Assembly (NCBI RefSeq): GCF_000420705.1
Contig: NZ_ATVL01000013.1
Location: 1-64,000, forward strand
Length of the DNA stretch: 64,000 bases
Source of the DNA: Hymenobacter norwichensis DSM 15439
Lineage (GTDB): Bacteria > Bacteroidota > Bacteroidia > Cytophagales > Hymenobacteraceae
Reading direction: 5' to 3'
The notes under the pieces were generated by a model that was not told the origin of the DNA, did not search any database, and saw only the letters and a list, made by a program, of their open reading frames with translations. Made by a program: the position numbers and the translations under genes. Shown here piece by piece: positions 1 to 9,036 of the stretch (position 1 is its first letter; each line of letters begins with the position of its first letter).

Positions 1-291
1 ATCCAATCGGGCATGGCCCTGGCCTCGCACAGCACTACCCCCGGCCTCAACCCCGAAACGGCGGCTGCCTACAACACGGAAGTGGTCAAGCAGAAGCAAA
101 AGGCCATGTCGGCCCTGAAGCTGCAAGGCGAAAAGATTGATGATATCCTCATCACCCTCACCAACCAGATTCACCTCATCAACCTGACCGACGACGGCAA
201 GAAGTTCATCTACCTGGCAGTGAACTCGCGCAACACCAACCTGGCGATTGCCCGCGACGTGTGCCGCCAAAGCGCTGAACTGCTCAAATAA
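1..291 (+). CDS. Hypothetical protein, 5'-truncated by window edge
   Basis: The frame is open from base 1, with an internal ATG at 13, so this is probably the C-terminal part of a longer gene. The readable part is about 96 residues, rich in Lys, Gln and Asn with helical character, and ends in ARDVCRQSAELLK. It has no signal peptide or membrane segment. A strong intrinsic terminator follows its stop codon. I do not recognise the family. Confidence 0.6.
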   Translation: MQSGMALASHSTTPGLNPETAAAYNTEVVKQKQKAMSALKLQGEKIDDILITLTNQIHLINLTDDGKKFIYLAVNSRNTNLAIARDVCRQSAELLK

Positions 292-317
292 TCAGCATTT
301 GTCAGGTACAGCTATAG

Positions 318-357
318 AAAGAGCTGTCCTACGATAGGGCAGCTCTTTCTTTTTTTT
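318..357 (+). terminator. Rho-independent terminator
   Basis: A 12-bp stem (AAAGAGCTGTCC at 318-329 paired with GGGCAGCTCTTT at 337-348, one G-T wobble) is followed by a run of T. It closes the gene ending at 291. Confidence 0.85.
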
Positions 358-482
358 CGACTGTAAGGAAGATGGTACACTTTTTATTCCCACGGGTGAG
401 ATGTTTTCTGTTTGCACTGCAATCTATCCTTGCTGAGTTGTGCCTCCTCAAAATTGAGAAATAGCTTCTATGAAAGGTGATA

Positions 483-1454
483 TTACTTAGCCTCAACCAG
501 CCATTTGCTAGCTGCTTCAATCGTCATATCCTGAGCCCCCTGCGGCGCGTACTCGACTACTACATCAGGGACTATAGTAGGCAAATACGTGTGGCGGTTC
601 TTATCTGCCATATAGCCCGTTGCCAAAAATAAGTATGCTCCATCTGACAGCTTGTATGTTCCGTTGGTAGTGGTATACCCCGCCGAAGGCTGCCCAAAAA
701 ACCTCGTATTATCCCTTCCCTTAAAGGCAATAGCGACCATCTCACCGCTGCTGCCGGTTAAGGAGTCAATCAGAACCGCTACGTTTGGTTGCGTGATAGC
801 TGCTACCCCCACTCCTTGCTTCGTTCCTTTGCCGCTACGAATGCGTAGCTGTATTTCCTTTTTACGTCGGGGGAAAATAAAGTAACCGTACGTCTCTTCT
901 TTGAGGAGCGGTTGGAGGCCATCAATCATAGGGTGCATATTGCCGCCCGTATTATGCCGCAGGTCAACCACCCAGCCTCTTAGGTTGTGTTGAGTTGCCA
1001 GCGCCTGCATTTGGCTGCGGATGCCTTGGGAAAAGGTCCGCCCAACCGAGGAATCCATTGAGCTGAACGCCGGAATCTTAATGTACCCGATACCCTTTTC
1101 CAAGTATCGGCTTTCGGCCTGTTTGCCTGCATAAGTTGAAGAAGTCCAGCTGGCGGCTTTGCCCTTTGGCATGAAAGCCGAATGCTTGTCACCTGCGTTG
1201 CGGAGCGTATTTAGGATATGATCAATGACTGGCCGACAGTCCTCAATTGTTGCTAGGCCCTGCGACTTTTCCTTGACTTCCTTGCTCAACTGCTCCCACT
1301 CCAGCGAATCAGCATACAGCGCATTTTTCTTGATGATCTGCTGAAATCTATCCAGGTACTGTACCACCTGTTTGGATGGTTGAGCGTCTGGCTTGCTGGT
1401 TTGGGCAAACAAGCTACCTGCAATCAGTAATAGCGGTAAAATCAATAGTCTCAT
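483..1454 (-). CDS. S41 family (tail-specific-like) peptidase
   Basis: The 323-residue protein starts with a signal peptide (about residues 1-17, ending SLFAQ). It carries S41 hallmarks: GIGYIKIPAF near 121-130, VVDLRHNTGGN near 162-172, and the catalytic-serine region TGSSGEM near 233-239, followed by FFGQPSAGYTT. No PDZ domain is evident, so it resembles short Bacteroidetes S41 proteins rather than full C-terminal processing proteases. It should act in the periplasm or at the outer membrane on exported peptides. It stands alone, with 240 bp of featureless DNA before the next gene. The family call is firm; the substrate is unknown. Confidence 0.85.
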   Translation of the reverse strand: MRLLILPLLLIAGSLFAQTSKPDAQPSKQVVQYLDRFQQIIKKNALYADSLEWEQLSKEVKEKSQGLATIEDCRPVIDHILNTLRNAGDKHSAFMPKGKAASWTSSTYAGKQAESRYLEKGIGYIKIPAFSSMDSSVGRTFSQGIRSQMQALATQHNLRGWVVDLRHNTGGNMHPMIDGLQPLLKEETYGYFIFPRRKKEIQLRIRSGKGTKQGVGVAAITQPNVAVLIDSLTGSSGEMVAIAFKGRDNTRFFGQPSAGYTTTNGTYKLSDGAYLFLATGYMADKNRHTYLPTIVPDVVVEYAPQGAQDMTIEAASKWLVEAK

Positions 1455-1695
1455 CTGGAGCCTTATTAAGGAGTAGCAATAGCACGAAGTGCATGCGGGC
1501 GTCAGCAGGGGCGTGCAGGTAGCAGATGCATAAAAGGTCAGCGGAGTTGCCTGAAATCAACTATTAATCGGAAGAACCCTAAACCTAGGAGAAGCTCTGG
1601 CGTCTCATTGCCAAAAGTGAAACGCTAGCTTTTTTTGGAACAAGAAGCAGATTTGCTAACCACTAGGGGCACCACATCGATTTTGGTGCTTCGTT

Positions 1696-2556
1696 TCAAA
1701 GGGACTGTGTTCCTAAAAAATTTGCCCTGAAACTAGACGGCGATTCGCCAGTTTTGGTCATAAATAGTCGGCTAAAATAGGCCGGGTCGTCGTACCCAAG
1801 CGTGTAGGCAATTTCCTTTGCAGTTAGGGAAGTATGAGCCAATAGTCGCTTCGCCTCTAATAGGATCCGGTTCTTAATCACCTCATTAGGCTGCGGCAAC
1901 CGAAGGAGGTTGAATTTATGCGTGATGGTTTTCGGGGCCATGCACAATAAATCGGCGTAATCAGCAACGGTATGTTTGGACTTATAATGCTCTTCGACGA
2001 GCCGGGTGAACTTGCGAAAAAACTCCAGGTCGCTTTGTTGATCTGCTAGTTCAGTGGTCAAATGCTGTCTTTTCCATGAGCGCGTCGCACGGATGAGCAA
2101 TTGTTTGAGATAGGTGCGGACCATCTCTTCCAAGGAGCTGTCATTCAGGTTGAATTCCTGGAGCATTTCCTGTAATACCCCGCTCAGAAATGCGTTTTCA
2201 ACATCTGAGAGCTCCACTTTAGGCATATTGCGGATGTTGTTGAACAGTAACCCATCACAAGCAACTTCTAGGTCATGGATCTGAATGCAGTAAAAATCAC
2301 GATTATAGAAAATAAAGTATCCGAGTTCCTGGCCGGCTGCTTCCAGCTCCAGATATTGATTCGGGCTGATAAAAAATAAAGTTGGTTGCTGCGTATCGTA
2401 ACAGGTAAAATCTACTTTAAGCCTGTAGCCAGCCGGCAAATACAGGATCTTAATGTACTCCTTGTAGTCTGGGCCGTTGATAATGTGCGTTTGCTCTTCA
2501 CTAACCTGCAGCAATCCCAACGTTTTTAAATTATTGTTGAAAACAGTTGTGCTCAT
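1696..2556 (-). CDS. AraC family transcriptional regulator
   Basis: The 286-residue protein has an N-terminal cupin-like sensing half and a C-terminal AraC double helix-turn-helix (about residues 185-280). The second helix region reads SLTAKEIAYTLGYDDPAYFSR and ends FMTKTGESPSSFR, the usual AraC signature. It lies downstream of the alpha/beta hydrolase gene on the same strand, separated from it by a terminator, so it is probably transcribed on its own and may control that neighbour or the oxidoreductase cluster. The inducer is unknown. Confidence 0.88.
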   Translation of the reverse strand: MSTTVFNNNLKTLGLLQVSEEQTHIINGPDYKEYIKILYLPAGYRLKVDFTCYDTQQPTLFFISPNQYLELEAAGQELGYFIFYNRDFYCIQIHDLEVACDGLLFNNIRNMPKVELSDVENAFLSGVLQEMLQEFNLNDSSLEEMVRTYLKQLLIRATRSWKRQHLTTELADQQSDLEFFRKFTRLVEEHYKSKHTVADYADLLCMAPKTITHKFNLLRLPQPNEVIKNRILLEAKRLLAHTSLTAKEIAYTLGYDDPAYFSRLFMTKTGESPSSFRANFLGTQSL

Positions 2557-2596
2557 AGCTCTATACGCTTGCGAATAGCAGGGATTTTATGTTTCA

Positions 2597-2647
2597 AAAC
2601 GATTACCCCTGGTGAAGCGCTGATTCAATTCACCGGGGTAATCGTTT
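2597..2647 (-). terminator. Intrinsic terminator after alpha/beta hydrolase
   Basis: AAACGATTACCCC plus GGTGAA pairs with TTCACC plus GGGGTAATCGTTT around a 12-nt loop with one bulged base. On the minus strand a short T run follows. It sits immediately after the hydrolase stop codon. Confidence 0.75.
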
Positions 2648-2649
2648 AA

Positions 2650-3555
2650 TTAGTTTCTGGCGAATTTTTCAAGCTCTGCGTTGAACTTATCCATCTCTTC
2701 CAGGAAGAATCCGTGCCCGCCTTTTTCAAATTTAATGATGTAAGACCCTTTGATGGCTTTGTTGAGTTGTTGGGCCTGGGCGAAGTCGCATAATTTGTCG
2801 TTTACGCCGTGAAATATGGCAACAGGCATTTTAATTTTCGACAATTCAGGCCGCAAGTCCAGGTCACGTAGGGCCGTAATAGCCTGAGTAGTAGCGTAAG
2901 GGGAAGCATTCAGGTTGATGCTTTCCAGCCATTTGATAGATTCCAGTGAAAGGCCGCCTTCTTGGCCTTCAAAGGCCTTTCCAAAACCGGCCACCAGCTG
3001 CTCCCGGTTGGTTTTCGTCTGCTTGATCAGATCAGCGGCGCCTTGGTCGGTAATGCCGTACGGGTAGCCTTCGCGCTGTTTCCAGGAAGGACCGGTTGCG
3101 CCGAATAGAGCTAATTTCTTGATATGCGCCCCTTTATATTTGGTCACGAAGTGGAGCGTTACCGCGCTACCCATAGAAAATCCACCCAGCGTGGCCTGCT
3201 CAATCTTAAGCTTTTCCAGTACTACCTTGATGTCGTCGGAGAACGTATCGAAATCGTATTTTCCGTAGGGCCGGTCTGATTTGCCAAAACCGCGCAGGGA
3301 GATGCCGATGACTCGGAAGCCTTTTTCCACCAGATACTGGTATTGATATTCGTACATCTCGTTGTTGAGCGGCCAGCCGTGAATAAGTACAATAGGCTCA
3401 CCTTCGCCCAAGTCGATGACGTGGAGTTTTACGTTTTTTTCCACCTCAATGTATTCTTCTCTGCCTAAGGATGCTGGCTTGCGAGTCTGGGCAAAAAGGA
3501 ATTGACTGTTGATAAAAGTGAACAGGAAGGCGATGGACAAGGCAATTGTTTTCAT
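2650..3555 (-). CDS. Exported alpha/beta hydrolase
   Basis: The 301-residue protein has an N-terminal signal peptide (to about residue 23, LFAQ). The alpha/beta hydrolase core shows LIHGWP (57-62, oxyanion region), the nucleophile elbow GGFSMGS (Ser127), an acid in HGVNDKL near 255, and the catalytic His in GGHGFFLEE near 283. The layout resembles the non-haem haloperoxidase/esterase group (RGFGKSDRP near 88-96). Export suggests a periplasmic hydrolase. The substrate cannot be read from sequence. A dedicated terminator follows the gene. Confidence 0.87.
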   Translation of the reverse strand: MKTIALSIAFLFTFINSQFLFAQTRKPASLGREEYIEVEKNVKLHVIDLGEGEPIVLIHGWPLNNEMYEYQYQYLVEKGFRVIGISLRGFGKSDRPYGKYDFDTFSDDIKVVLEKLKIEQATLGGFSMGSAVTLHFVTKYKGAHIKKLALFGATGPSWKQREGYPYGITDQGAADLIKQTKTNREQLVAGFGKAFEGQEGGLSLESIKWLESINLNASPYATTQAITALRDLDLRPELSKIKMPVAIFHGVNDKLCDFAQAQQLNKAIKGSYIIKFEKGGHGFFLEEMDKFNAELEKFARN

Positions 3556-3704
3556 CTGGGTAGTAACGTTGGTTTGTTTGTGTTAACCTGCTAATCGTTA
3601 GCAAATTGTCGTTGCGTTTCGACATTACAAAGGTGGCAGGTTCAACTCCCCAGAAGAATGGATAAAAGGCTATGTACCATGTACATTTTTCCCGCAAGGT
3701 GAAA

Positions 3705-4646
3705 TTACGGCTCGTAAAAAGTCGTCAACTGGGGTAGGCGCTGCTTTACCAGCGCATGCTTCATCGGTTCAAAGCGGGCCAACTCCACCGTATTCTTGGT
3801 CACGACGATAGTGAAGGGCTGCTTCATTTTCAAGGTGAGGTGATAAATGGTCACGAGCTCGGCAATATCTTCTGACCAAGCCGCCATAGCATACAAAGAA
3901 GGAAACGGGGTCTTCGCCAACCGTGCATAAACTTCCGGTGCTCGCCCAATTGGCAGCGGCTTTCCACTCCGAAAACGGGTTTGTTCCAGTAAAGAATCAA
4001 GGTAGAGTTCGGCCGGCTTATTCATTGTGCGCCAGACATCTTGAGTAAACGGTGTCGGCTGCGCCACGGCACTTGCCTGGGTAGGATGCGGGGTAAGGTT
4101 CCGCACCACATCCACGATATGAGTCGCCTCATGCAACAGCACATAGATAATAGCATCCATATCGCCTCCTTCCACGTGCACGCGGTATCTGGAATCAGCT
4201 TCCTGCCTGAAGCAAGTATTTTCCTTCCCGGTCGCCCACTGAGAAATGTTTTCGTTCAGTAAGCTGGCGCGAAAAGTAATGTTGAACAGTTTCGTTGCGC
4301 CGCCCGCATCTATTGGAGAAGTTAAGGCCGTGTTCGGCATGTCATCCAAGAAGCTGATGCTGTGCAAATGCTGTTGCAGAATGCGCCGATGCAACGGCGT
4401 CAAATAGGAAAAGGCCTTGGTTACCTTTTCTTTTTCGGCGGGTGTCAATGTATGATTAACCGGTTTCATGCCCGCCTCGCGGAAGTTCTGGAGTACACTT
4501 TCTGGTGCAATCTGTATCCGCCGTGAAGGATTGTTTTGCAGGGAGGGATTCAGCTTTTGCGCCACTATAGAAGATGAAAAACCCAGCATTGCTACCGCCA
4601 ACATCACCAATTTAAACCACCAGCTTCTGATCATAAACATTTCCAT
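3705..4646 (-). CDS. Secreted protein with HExxH metal-binding motif
   Basis: The 313-residue protein begins with a hydrophobic signal segment ending about SSIVAQ. The only clear motif is LLHEATHIVD near 168-177, an HExxH zinc-metalloprotease signature in a helix. A downstream helix (WSEDIAELVTIYHLT) contains acidic residues that could supply a third ligand. I do not recognise the family, so it is a putative zinc peptidase of unknown specificity. Three Met codons lie within the first five residues; the first was kept. Confidence 0.7.
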   Translation of the reverse strand: MEMFMIRSWWFKLVMLAVAMLGFSSSIVAQKLNPSLQNNPSRRIQIAPESVLQNFREAGMKPVNHTLTPAEKEKVTKAFSYLTPLHRRILQQHLHSISFLDDMPNTALTSPIDAGGATKLFNITFRASLLNENISQWATGKENTCFRQEADSRYRVHVEGGDMDAIIYVLLHEATHIVDVVRNLTPHPTQASAVAQPTPFTQDVWRTMNKPAELYLDSLLEQTRFRSGKPLPIGRAPEVYARLAKTPFPSLYAMAAWSEDIAELVTIYHLTLKMKQPFTIVVTKNTVELARFEPMKHALVKQRLPQLTTFYEP

Positions 4647-4661
4647 TTGAGTTATAAAAGG

Positions 4662-4710
4662 CTTCGCCGGAAGGCTATATGAACATACTATTCACAGCAT
4701 TCCGGCGAAG
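4662..4710 (-). terminator. Inverted repeat, probable terminator
   Basis: CTTCGCCGGAA at 4662-4672 is the exact inverse of TTCCGGCGAAG at 4700-4710. It lies just downstream of the NTF2-like gene on the minus strand. Confidence 0.6.
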
Positions 4711-4732
4711 TGTACTACTAACCCAGTACTTA

Positions 4733-5056
4733 TCAATCAGTAATCAATAGCCGACTGATGGTGGTGCCGTCCAATTCGAGGTGATACTTCATCACGGCTG
4801 GACTGCCGGGAAATGTGCCGCTTATTTCCACCGTAAGGATTGCTTTTGAGTTGTCTTGGCTGAAATCAAGGGGTGTCAACTGCATGGCATACTTTTCAGT
4901 CGCTTCCTGTATCCAGCCCTTGATTTCGGCTCTACCAGCATACGATGAACCTTCATCAGAAACAGTTGCGTGTTCTGTAAAATAGGTAGCAAAGGCGGTG
5001 CTGTCTGACTCGTTTTGGGCTTTGATAAGGCCCGCTATATTCTCCGGAAGTTTCAT
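4733..5056 (-). CDS. NTF2-like (SnoaL-type) protein
   Basis: This 107-residue protein has the pattern of the SnoaL/NTF2 fold: an N-terminal helix about Asn-Glu-Ser-Asp (FATYFTEHATVSDEG), then RAEIKGWIQEATEKY, then beta strands. Such proteins bind or isomerise small molecules. It is 61 bp downstream of the SDR gene on the same strand, so the two probably form a transcription unit, and an inverted repeat follows it. The ligand is unknown. Confidence 0.8.
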   Translation of the reverse strand: MKLPENIAGLIKAQNESDSTAFATYFTEHATVSDEGSSYAGRAEIKGWIQEATEKYAMQLTPLDFSQDNSKAILTVEISGTFPGSPAVMKYHLELDGTTISRLLITD

Positions 5057-5117
5057 GAGGTTGAATGGGTAGATTGATTAAAATATTCGTGTGGGATAAA
5101 CCTTGACAAACAGCTGA

Positions 5118-5906
5118 TTACACGGCCGGAATCGTCCCTCCATCAATCACATAGTTCGTGCCGGTGAGGTAGGCTGCCCTGGGTGATACCAGGAAGCCAA
5201 CCAGTTCTGCAACTTCTTCTGGCCAGGCCGGTCTGCCAAACGGAATGCCGCCCAGGGCATCCATGACGCCTTTGGTAGCTTGTTCAGTGGTAACGTTCGA
5301 ACTCTGCGCGATACGCTCCATCATGCTGACGGACGCCGTAGTCATGATCCAGCCCGGTGATACGGTGAGCACGCGCACGCCTTTCGGTGCCACTTCATTT
5401 GAGAGGCTCTTGCTGTAATTCACCAACGCCGCTTTTGCAGCAGCATAAGGCAAGGTAGAGTCATACAGGGGCAACTTCGCCTGAATGGAGGCAACGTGGA
5501 TAATCACGCCTTCGTGGCGTTCGATCATCCCCGGTAAAAACCCGCGGTCTAGCCGTACGGGGGCCAGCAAATTGGTTTGAAAAGAGGATTCCCACTCTTT
5601 GTCGGAGAGCACCGCAAATCCGCCCGCCGGCGTTTCGGAGCCGCCCATGTTGTTGATCAGGATATCCAGCCGACCGAATTGTTGAATTATTTCAGCTACT
5701 ACTTTCTGCGTTCCTTCCGGTTCACTTAAATCGGCGGCGATGAAATGAACGCCCTTGGTTTCTTCTTCCGGCTTATTTCGGGCCGTGATGATCACCGTGG
5801 CGCCTGCCTGTACAAGGCGCTCCGCAATGGCCTTGCCGGCCCCTTTGCTGCCTCCGGTTACCAAGGCTATTTTATTGTCCAGTTCGTTTTCAAAGGTAAA
5901 GTCCAT
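5118..5906 (-). CDS. SDR family oxidoreductase
   Basis: The protein is 262 residues from the ATG at 5906. An upstream in-frame TTG at 5978 would run into the shared palindrome and is disfavoured. It shows the Rossmann cofactor motif GGSKGAG near 18-24, NNMGG, and the catalytic YAAAK, and it ends with TGTNYVIDGG as in classical short-chain dehydrogenases. It probably reduces or oxidises a small carbonyl or alcohol with NAD(P). It is divergent from an HxlR regulator across a 22-bp palindrome, so it is probably the regulated target. Confidence 0.9.
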   Translation of the reverse strand: MDFTFENELDNKIALVTGGSKGAGKAIAERLVQAGATVIITARNKPEEETKGVHFIAADLSEPEGTQKVVAEIIQQFGRLDILINNMGGSETPAGGFAVLSDKEWESSFQTNLLAPVRLDRGFLPGMIERHEGVIIHVASIQAKLPLYDSTLPYAAAKAALVNYSKSLSNEVAPKGVRVLTVSPGWIMTTASVSMMERIAQSSNVTTEQATKGVMDALGGIPFGRPAWPEEVAELVGFLVSPRAAYLTGTNYVIDGGTIPAV

Positions 5907-5978
5907 TGCCGTGCTGATTTGGTTAGGACGAATTTCAGCACTATGCTGCCTACTGACAAGTAGGGACTTACGATTCAA

Positions 5979-6000
5979 ATAGGGATAAATTTATCCCTAT
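5979..6000. promoter_or_regulatory. 22-bp palindrome, probable HxlR operator
   Basis: ATAGGGATAAA is followed directly by its exact inverse TTTATCCCTAT. It is centred between the divergent SDR and HxlR genes, the expected place for a dimeric autoregulator to bind. Confidence 0.7.
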
Positions 6001-6035
6001 TGAACCGCCAAAAGCAGCAGTTTATATTTACACTT

Positions 6036-6437
6036 ATGTACGAAAGAAAGACAATGCCTGACCTGAATTGCGGGCTCGATCTGATCGGCGAGGTGCTGTA
6101 CGGCAAATGGAAGATGCGGCTTTTGTGGTTTATCAACGAAGGGTTTCAACGCCCCAGCGAGTTGCAACGAAAAATTCCGGGTGCATCCCGCCGGGTGTTG
6201 AATGTGCAGTTAAAAGAGCTCGAAAAGCACGAGTTGGTGGGAAAAGTGATTTACCCCGTTGTCCCGCCCAAAGTGGAATATTATCTCACCGATTTTGGAA
6301 AATCACTTGTTCCCATTATCGGGGCTATCGGGCAGTGGGGCGACCAGCATGAGCAGCGTTTACGGACGCTTATCGAACAGAACATTCCATCTTCGCCACT
6401 ACCGTATCCTGACACGCTTGGTCCAGGATCTGCTTGA
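6036..6437 (+). CDS. HxlR family transcriptional regulator
   Basis: The 133-residue protein starts at ATG 6036; a TTG at 6000 lies inside the palindrome. It has the HxlR winged-helix layout: GKWKMRLLWFI, then GASRRVLNVQLKELEKHELV, then PPKVEYYLTDFGKSL. These regulators often repress or activate a neighbouring oxidoreductase in response to electrophiles; here the divergent SDR is the likely target. The last 68 bp overlap, antisense, the end of the next gene. Confidence 0.88.
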   Translation: MYERKTMPDLNCGLDLIGEVLYGKWKMRLLWFINEGFQRPSELQRKIPGASRRVLNVQLKELEKHELVGKVIYPVVPPKVEYYLTDFGKSLVPIIGAIGQWGDQHEQRLRTLIEQNIPSSPLPYPDTLGPGSA

Positions 6438-7620
6438 TTTCCAACAGCAAGCCCGGGATAGGCGTATCGCTCGTGTTGGTCAGGCAAAGCGAACCGTTGG
6501 TTGTCAGAGCTCCAATCGTCTGCTCCAGGCCTTTCCCCGAGCGAACCATCGGGCCGTACAACGCTTCGAGTTTTAAGGGCCCGAAATCAGTTTTATACTT
6601 TACCCTGACTAGGTTGGTCACCATGATATGATGGTTGAAGGCCTGCTTGAGGGCGTCCAGCATGTGCGCTATATCATTGTGGCCGAAGACTAGGTTTCGA
6701 AAGAACGACAGATAGCCTTTTGTATAGTCAACGGAACTGGTTCCCCCCAGTCCAGCCTTCGCAAGTCTGGCCAAATCCCAGAAAGACATATACGGCTGAT
6801 TATCAAAAAACACGGATTGGGTGGTGATATTCAAGCCAACGTTATCATCGAGGCTGAGGGGGCCTCTGGTGCAAATCGGCGAAACCAACTCCATCCGGGT
6901 CTGGTCCCATTCCGGCCGCATTTTCCGCGCAGCCAGTAATACGGCCGCGCAAATAGCGCCGTGGACGCTGGTATTTTCTTGTCGGGCGCGTTCGAGCAGG
7001 GTACGGGTGGTGTTGGCAGAAAAGCGGTGCGAGGAAACCAAGGGGTTGACTACCTCCGTTTTCATGTTCAATTCAAGCACTTGCTCGACCGTCTGAGCCG
7101 GCTGATCTTCTGGCAGACCAAGGGTATGGTCGTTAGACGCTTGCGGTTCCAGTAAGGCAAGCTCTTGGCCGGTAACGACGAGCAGCAGGTCCCGAGTTAC
7201 ATAGCTCAAGGACGTCCCATCAGCCACCGTGTGGTTAGCGGCCAGGATCAGGACGGTGCTCTCTGGTTTTTGCAGCAACACAACCCGTAAAAGCGGGCCT
7301 TCGGCCGTGTTAAACCGGACGGAAAGCTCTTTCTCCACTTCCTGTTCCCAACGGTAATCTTGCGCCACGTGCACCACGCGGAGCGGAATGGGCAGGTCCT
7401 CCACGTGCTGTAAAGTAGGCCGACCTAGTGCATCGAGCACAACCTTGACCGAGAGATTCGGATGGCGTTGTTGAACCAGGTCGATGGCCTTCCGCCATTT
7501 TTCAACGGGCTGGGTTCCCGAGATGTGCGCGGCCAGACAAAAATCCTTGGAATCAATTTGATCCAGCAGCCAAAACGCTTTTTCGAATGCCCCTAAGGTG
7601 CGGTTCTGTTGTGTTCTCAT
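6370..7620 (-). CDS. Condensation-domain / acyltransferase-fold protein
   Basis: The 416-residue protein has the CoA-dependent acyltransferase/condensation fold. The active-site HxxxDG motif is visible as NHTVADG (His130, Asp134), preceded by hydrophobic strand VLILAA. The N-terminal half holds the donor lobe and the second lobe contains DDNVGLNITTQS and a VRVKYKTDFGP region. Stand-alone proteins of this type transfer acyl groups to lipids or polyketides (PapA5-like) or act as orphan condensation domains. No synthetase genes are nearby, so the substrate is open. It converges on hxlR with overlapping 3' ends. Confidence 0.75.
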   Translation of the reverse strand: MRTQQNRTLGAFEKAFWLLDQIDSKDFCLAAHISGTQPVEKWRKAIDLVQQRHPNLSVKVVLDALGRPTLQHVEDLPIPLRVVHVAQDYRWEQEVEKELSVRFNTAEGPLLRVVLLQKPESTVLILAANHTVADGTSLSYVTRDLLLVVTGQELALLEPQASNDHTLGLPEDQPAQTVEQVLELNMKTEVVNPLVSSHRFSANTTRTLLERARQENTSVHGAICAAVLLAARKMRPEWDQTRMELVSPICTRGPLSLDDNVGLNITTQSVFFDNQPYMSFWDLARLAKAGLGGTSSVDYTKGYLSFFRNLVFGHNDIAHMLDALKQAFNHHIMVTNLVRVKYKTDFGPLKLEALYGPMVRSGKGLEQTIGALTTNGSLCLTNTSDTPIPGLLLEIKQILDQACQDTVVAKMECSVR

Positions 7621-7901
7621 TTTGCATTGGTTTAGATGAGGGATAGCACCTGGGAAATTCCTGCGCTAACCTGAATGCAAAATTGGCCGCCTGAGAAGGG
7701 GCAGAGAATGGACAAAAGTCGAAGGGTCATGCACATTTAGCCGTCCGCATAATCTCTTTCAAGATTAAGGTAGATAACTGCCTGCGACGATCAGCTTTTC
7801 TTCATATTTCACTTTGCCGATTGCCATTTAATACCCTGTAAACTCGGTATAATTGCGGACCGTTGTTATTCCCAGATGCGTCTGAGACGCAAACTTTGAT
7901 G

Positions 7902-8015
7902 TTAACTAAGAAGGCTGCCGGGCGTGACGCCCGTCCAGGCGTGGGCTTGGACCATACCGGGTAGGACGAGCAGTAACAGAAAAAAGTGAACCAGCCAAGC
8001 GTAAAAACGAACCAT
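7902..8015 (-). pseudogene. Remnant: N-terminus of a secreted protein
   Basis: On the minus strand an ATG at 8015 opens 37 codons that read as a clear signal peptide (WLVHFFLLLLVLPGMVQA) followed by HAWTGVTPGS, then a stop. It is too short to be a normal secreted protein and lies in a gene-poor stretch with two other fragments of exported proteins, so I read it as a broken 5' end. A genuine tiny exported peptide is the alternative. Confidence 0.4.
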
Positions 8016-8437
8016 ACGGGAAGGGAATAAACAGCACGCCGCCTTCACCTGGAAGCGGCTCTACAAAGCTACAGGGACCAACGAGTTAGTCGACAGGCCA
8101 GGGCTGGCGAATCGGCCAGTATGTGCTCTTCACCCGGCGACCAGCTCTATGTCACCGCGTAATGCAGGCGTGCAACTAGCCGGGCTTGCTCGATGTGGTG
8201 CGCCTTGTTCAGTTGAAGCGAGCCATCCACTTAATAAGGGGTAGTAGCTGAACGCGTTCAACCTTCCAAAAAAGGATAAGAAAAACGTGCTCGAAAAATG
8301 CGTTTTTGAGCGTGCTAGATAGGTGTGATGAGCACACGTAAATAGAATAACTACTAGACGCTTAGCTCTGGTTTGACTGGCAGTTTTTGAAGAGAAGCAC
8401 AATTAGCTGCCAAACCGTTTTCAGACACTTCCGTTGC

Positions 8438-8495
8438 CCACGCCAGAGGTTGCGAAAAGCACAGTTTTTCGCAACCTCTGGCGTGGATCTTTTTT
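8438..8495 (+). terminator. 21-bp perfect hairpin with T tract
   Basis: The arm at 8438-8458 (CCACGCCAGAGG to GCGAAAA) is exactly inverted at 8466-8486 around a 7-nt loop, followed by ATCTTTTTT. It is terminator-like on the plus strand but no intact plus-strand gene precedes it. It may once have terminated the minus-strand outer-membrane gene whose end is at 8536. Confidence 0.65.
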
Positions 8496-8535
8496 GACAT
8501 TCTTTTGCCGTTATTCGCGTCCGACCACCAAGCTC

Positions 8536-8592
8536 TTAGAACTGGTAGCGTGCTCCAATGCCGATAAATTCCTCTAGTCTCCTACTGCCTGC
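8536..8592 (-). pseudogene. Remnant: C-terminus of an outer-membrane beta-barrel
   Basis: The minus strand reads ...RRLEEFIGIGARYQF followed by TAA. The pattern of alternating residues ending in an aromatic (Y-Q-F-stop) is typical of the last strand of Bacteroidetes beta-barrels. An in-frame stop occurs 19 codons upstream, so only the tail survives. The hairpin at 8438-8486 would be its terminator. The fragment is short, so this is a modest claim. Confidence 0.4.
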
Positions 8593-8622
8593 TTATTTAC
8601 TGCCATTACGTTACCAGACCTT

Positions 8623-8952
8623 ATGAACGCCTCCTCCCCTGACTTATTCGTTCACCACGTCTTGTTTTACACCCCTGCCACCGCCAGCGACGCCGACAAA
8701 GCCGCACTATTAGCGGGGCTAATGAGCATGCGAGCCATTCCCTCCATCAAGCTGGCGCATATCGGCACGCCAGCCGGTACCACCCGTGATGTGATTGACC
8801 ACCAGTATACCTATTCGTGGTTGTGTTTCTTTGCCAGCGCCGCGGACGAGGAAAGCTATCAACGGCATCCAATTCACGATGCCTTTCGCACCACTTGTGC
8901 GGCTTACTGGGAGAAGGTAATAATATACGATTCGATTGGCTCAACCTTATGA
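8623..8952 (+). CDS. Dabb family (stress-responsive alpha/beta barrel) protein
   Basis: The 109-residue protein has the Dabb pattern: start FVHHVLFYTPA, middle helix DKAALLAGLMSM, and the ending YSWLCFFASAADEESYQRHPIHDAF. The family forms dimeric ferredoxin-like barrels; some members are small-molecule cyclases or decarboxylases and many are uncharacterised. It has no operon partner. The call is secure at family level only. Confidence 0.85.
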   Translation: MNASSPDLFVHHVLFYTPATASDADKAALLAGLMSMRAIPSIKLAHIGTPAGTTRDVIDHQYTYSWLCFFASAADEESYQRHPIHDAFRTTCAAYWEKVIIYDSIGSTL

Positions 8953-9036
8953 GGCGCTCCGATAAGTGCGGTAAGGCGTGGCCTGATACCTATTCGTCAC
9001 ATTTCTTAGCAAGTGTTTAACGACTGGGGCACTTAA

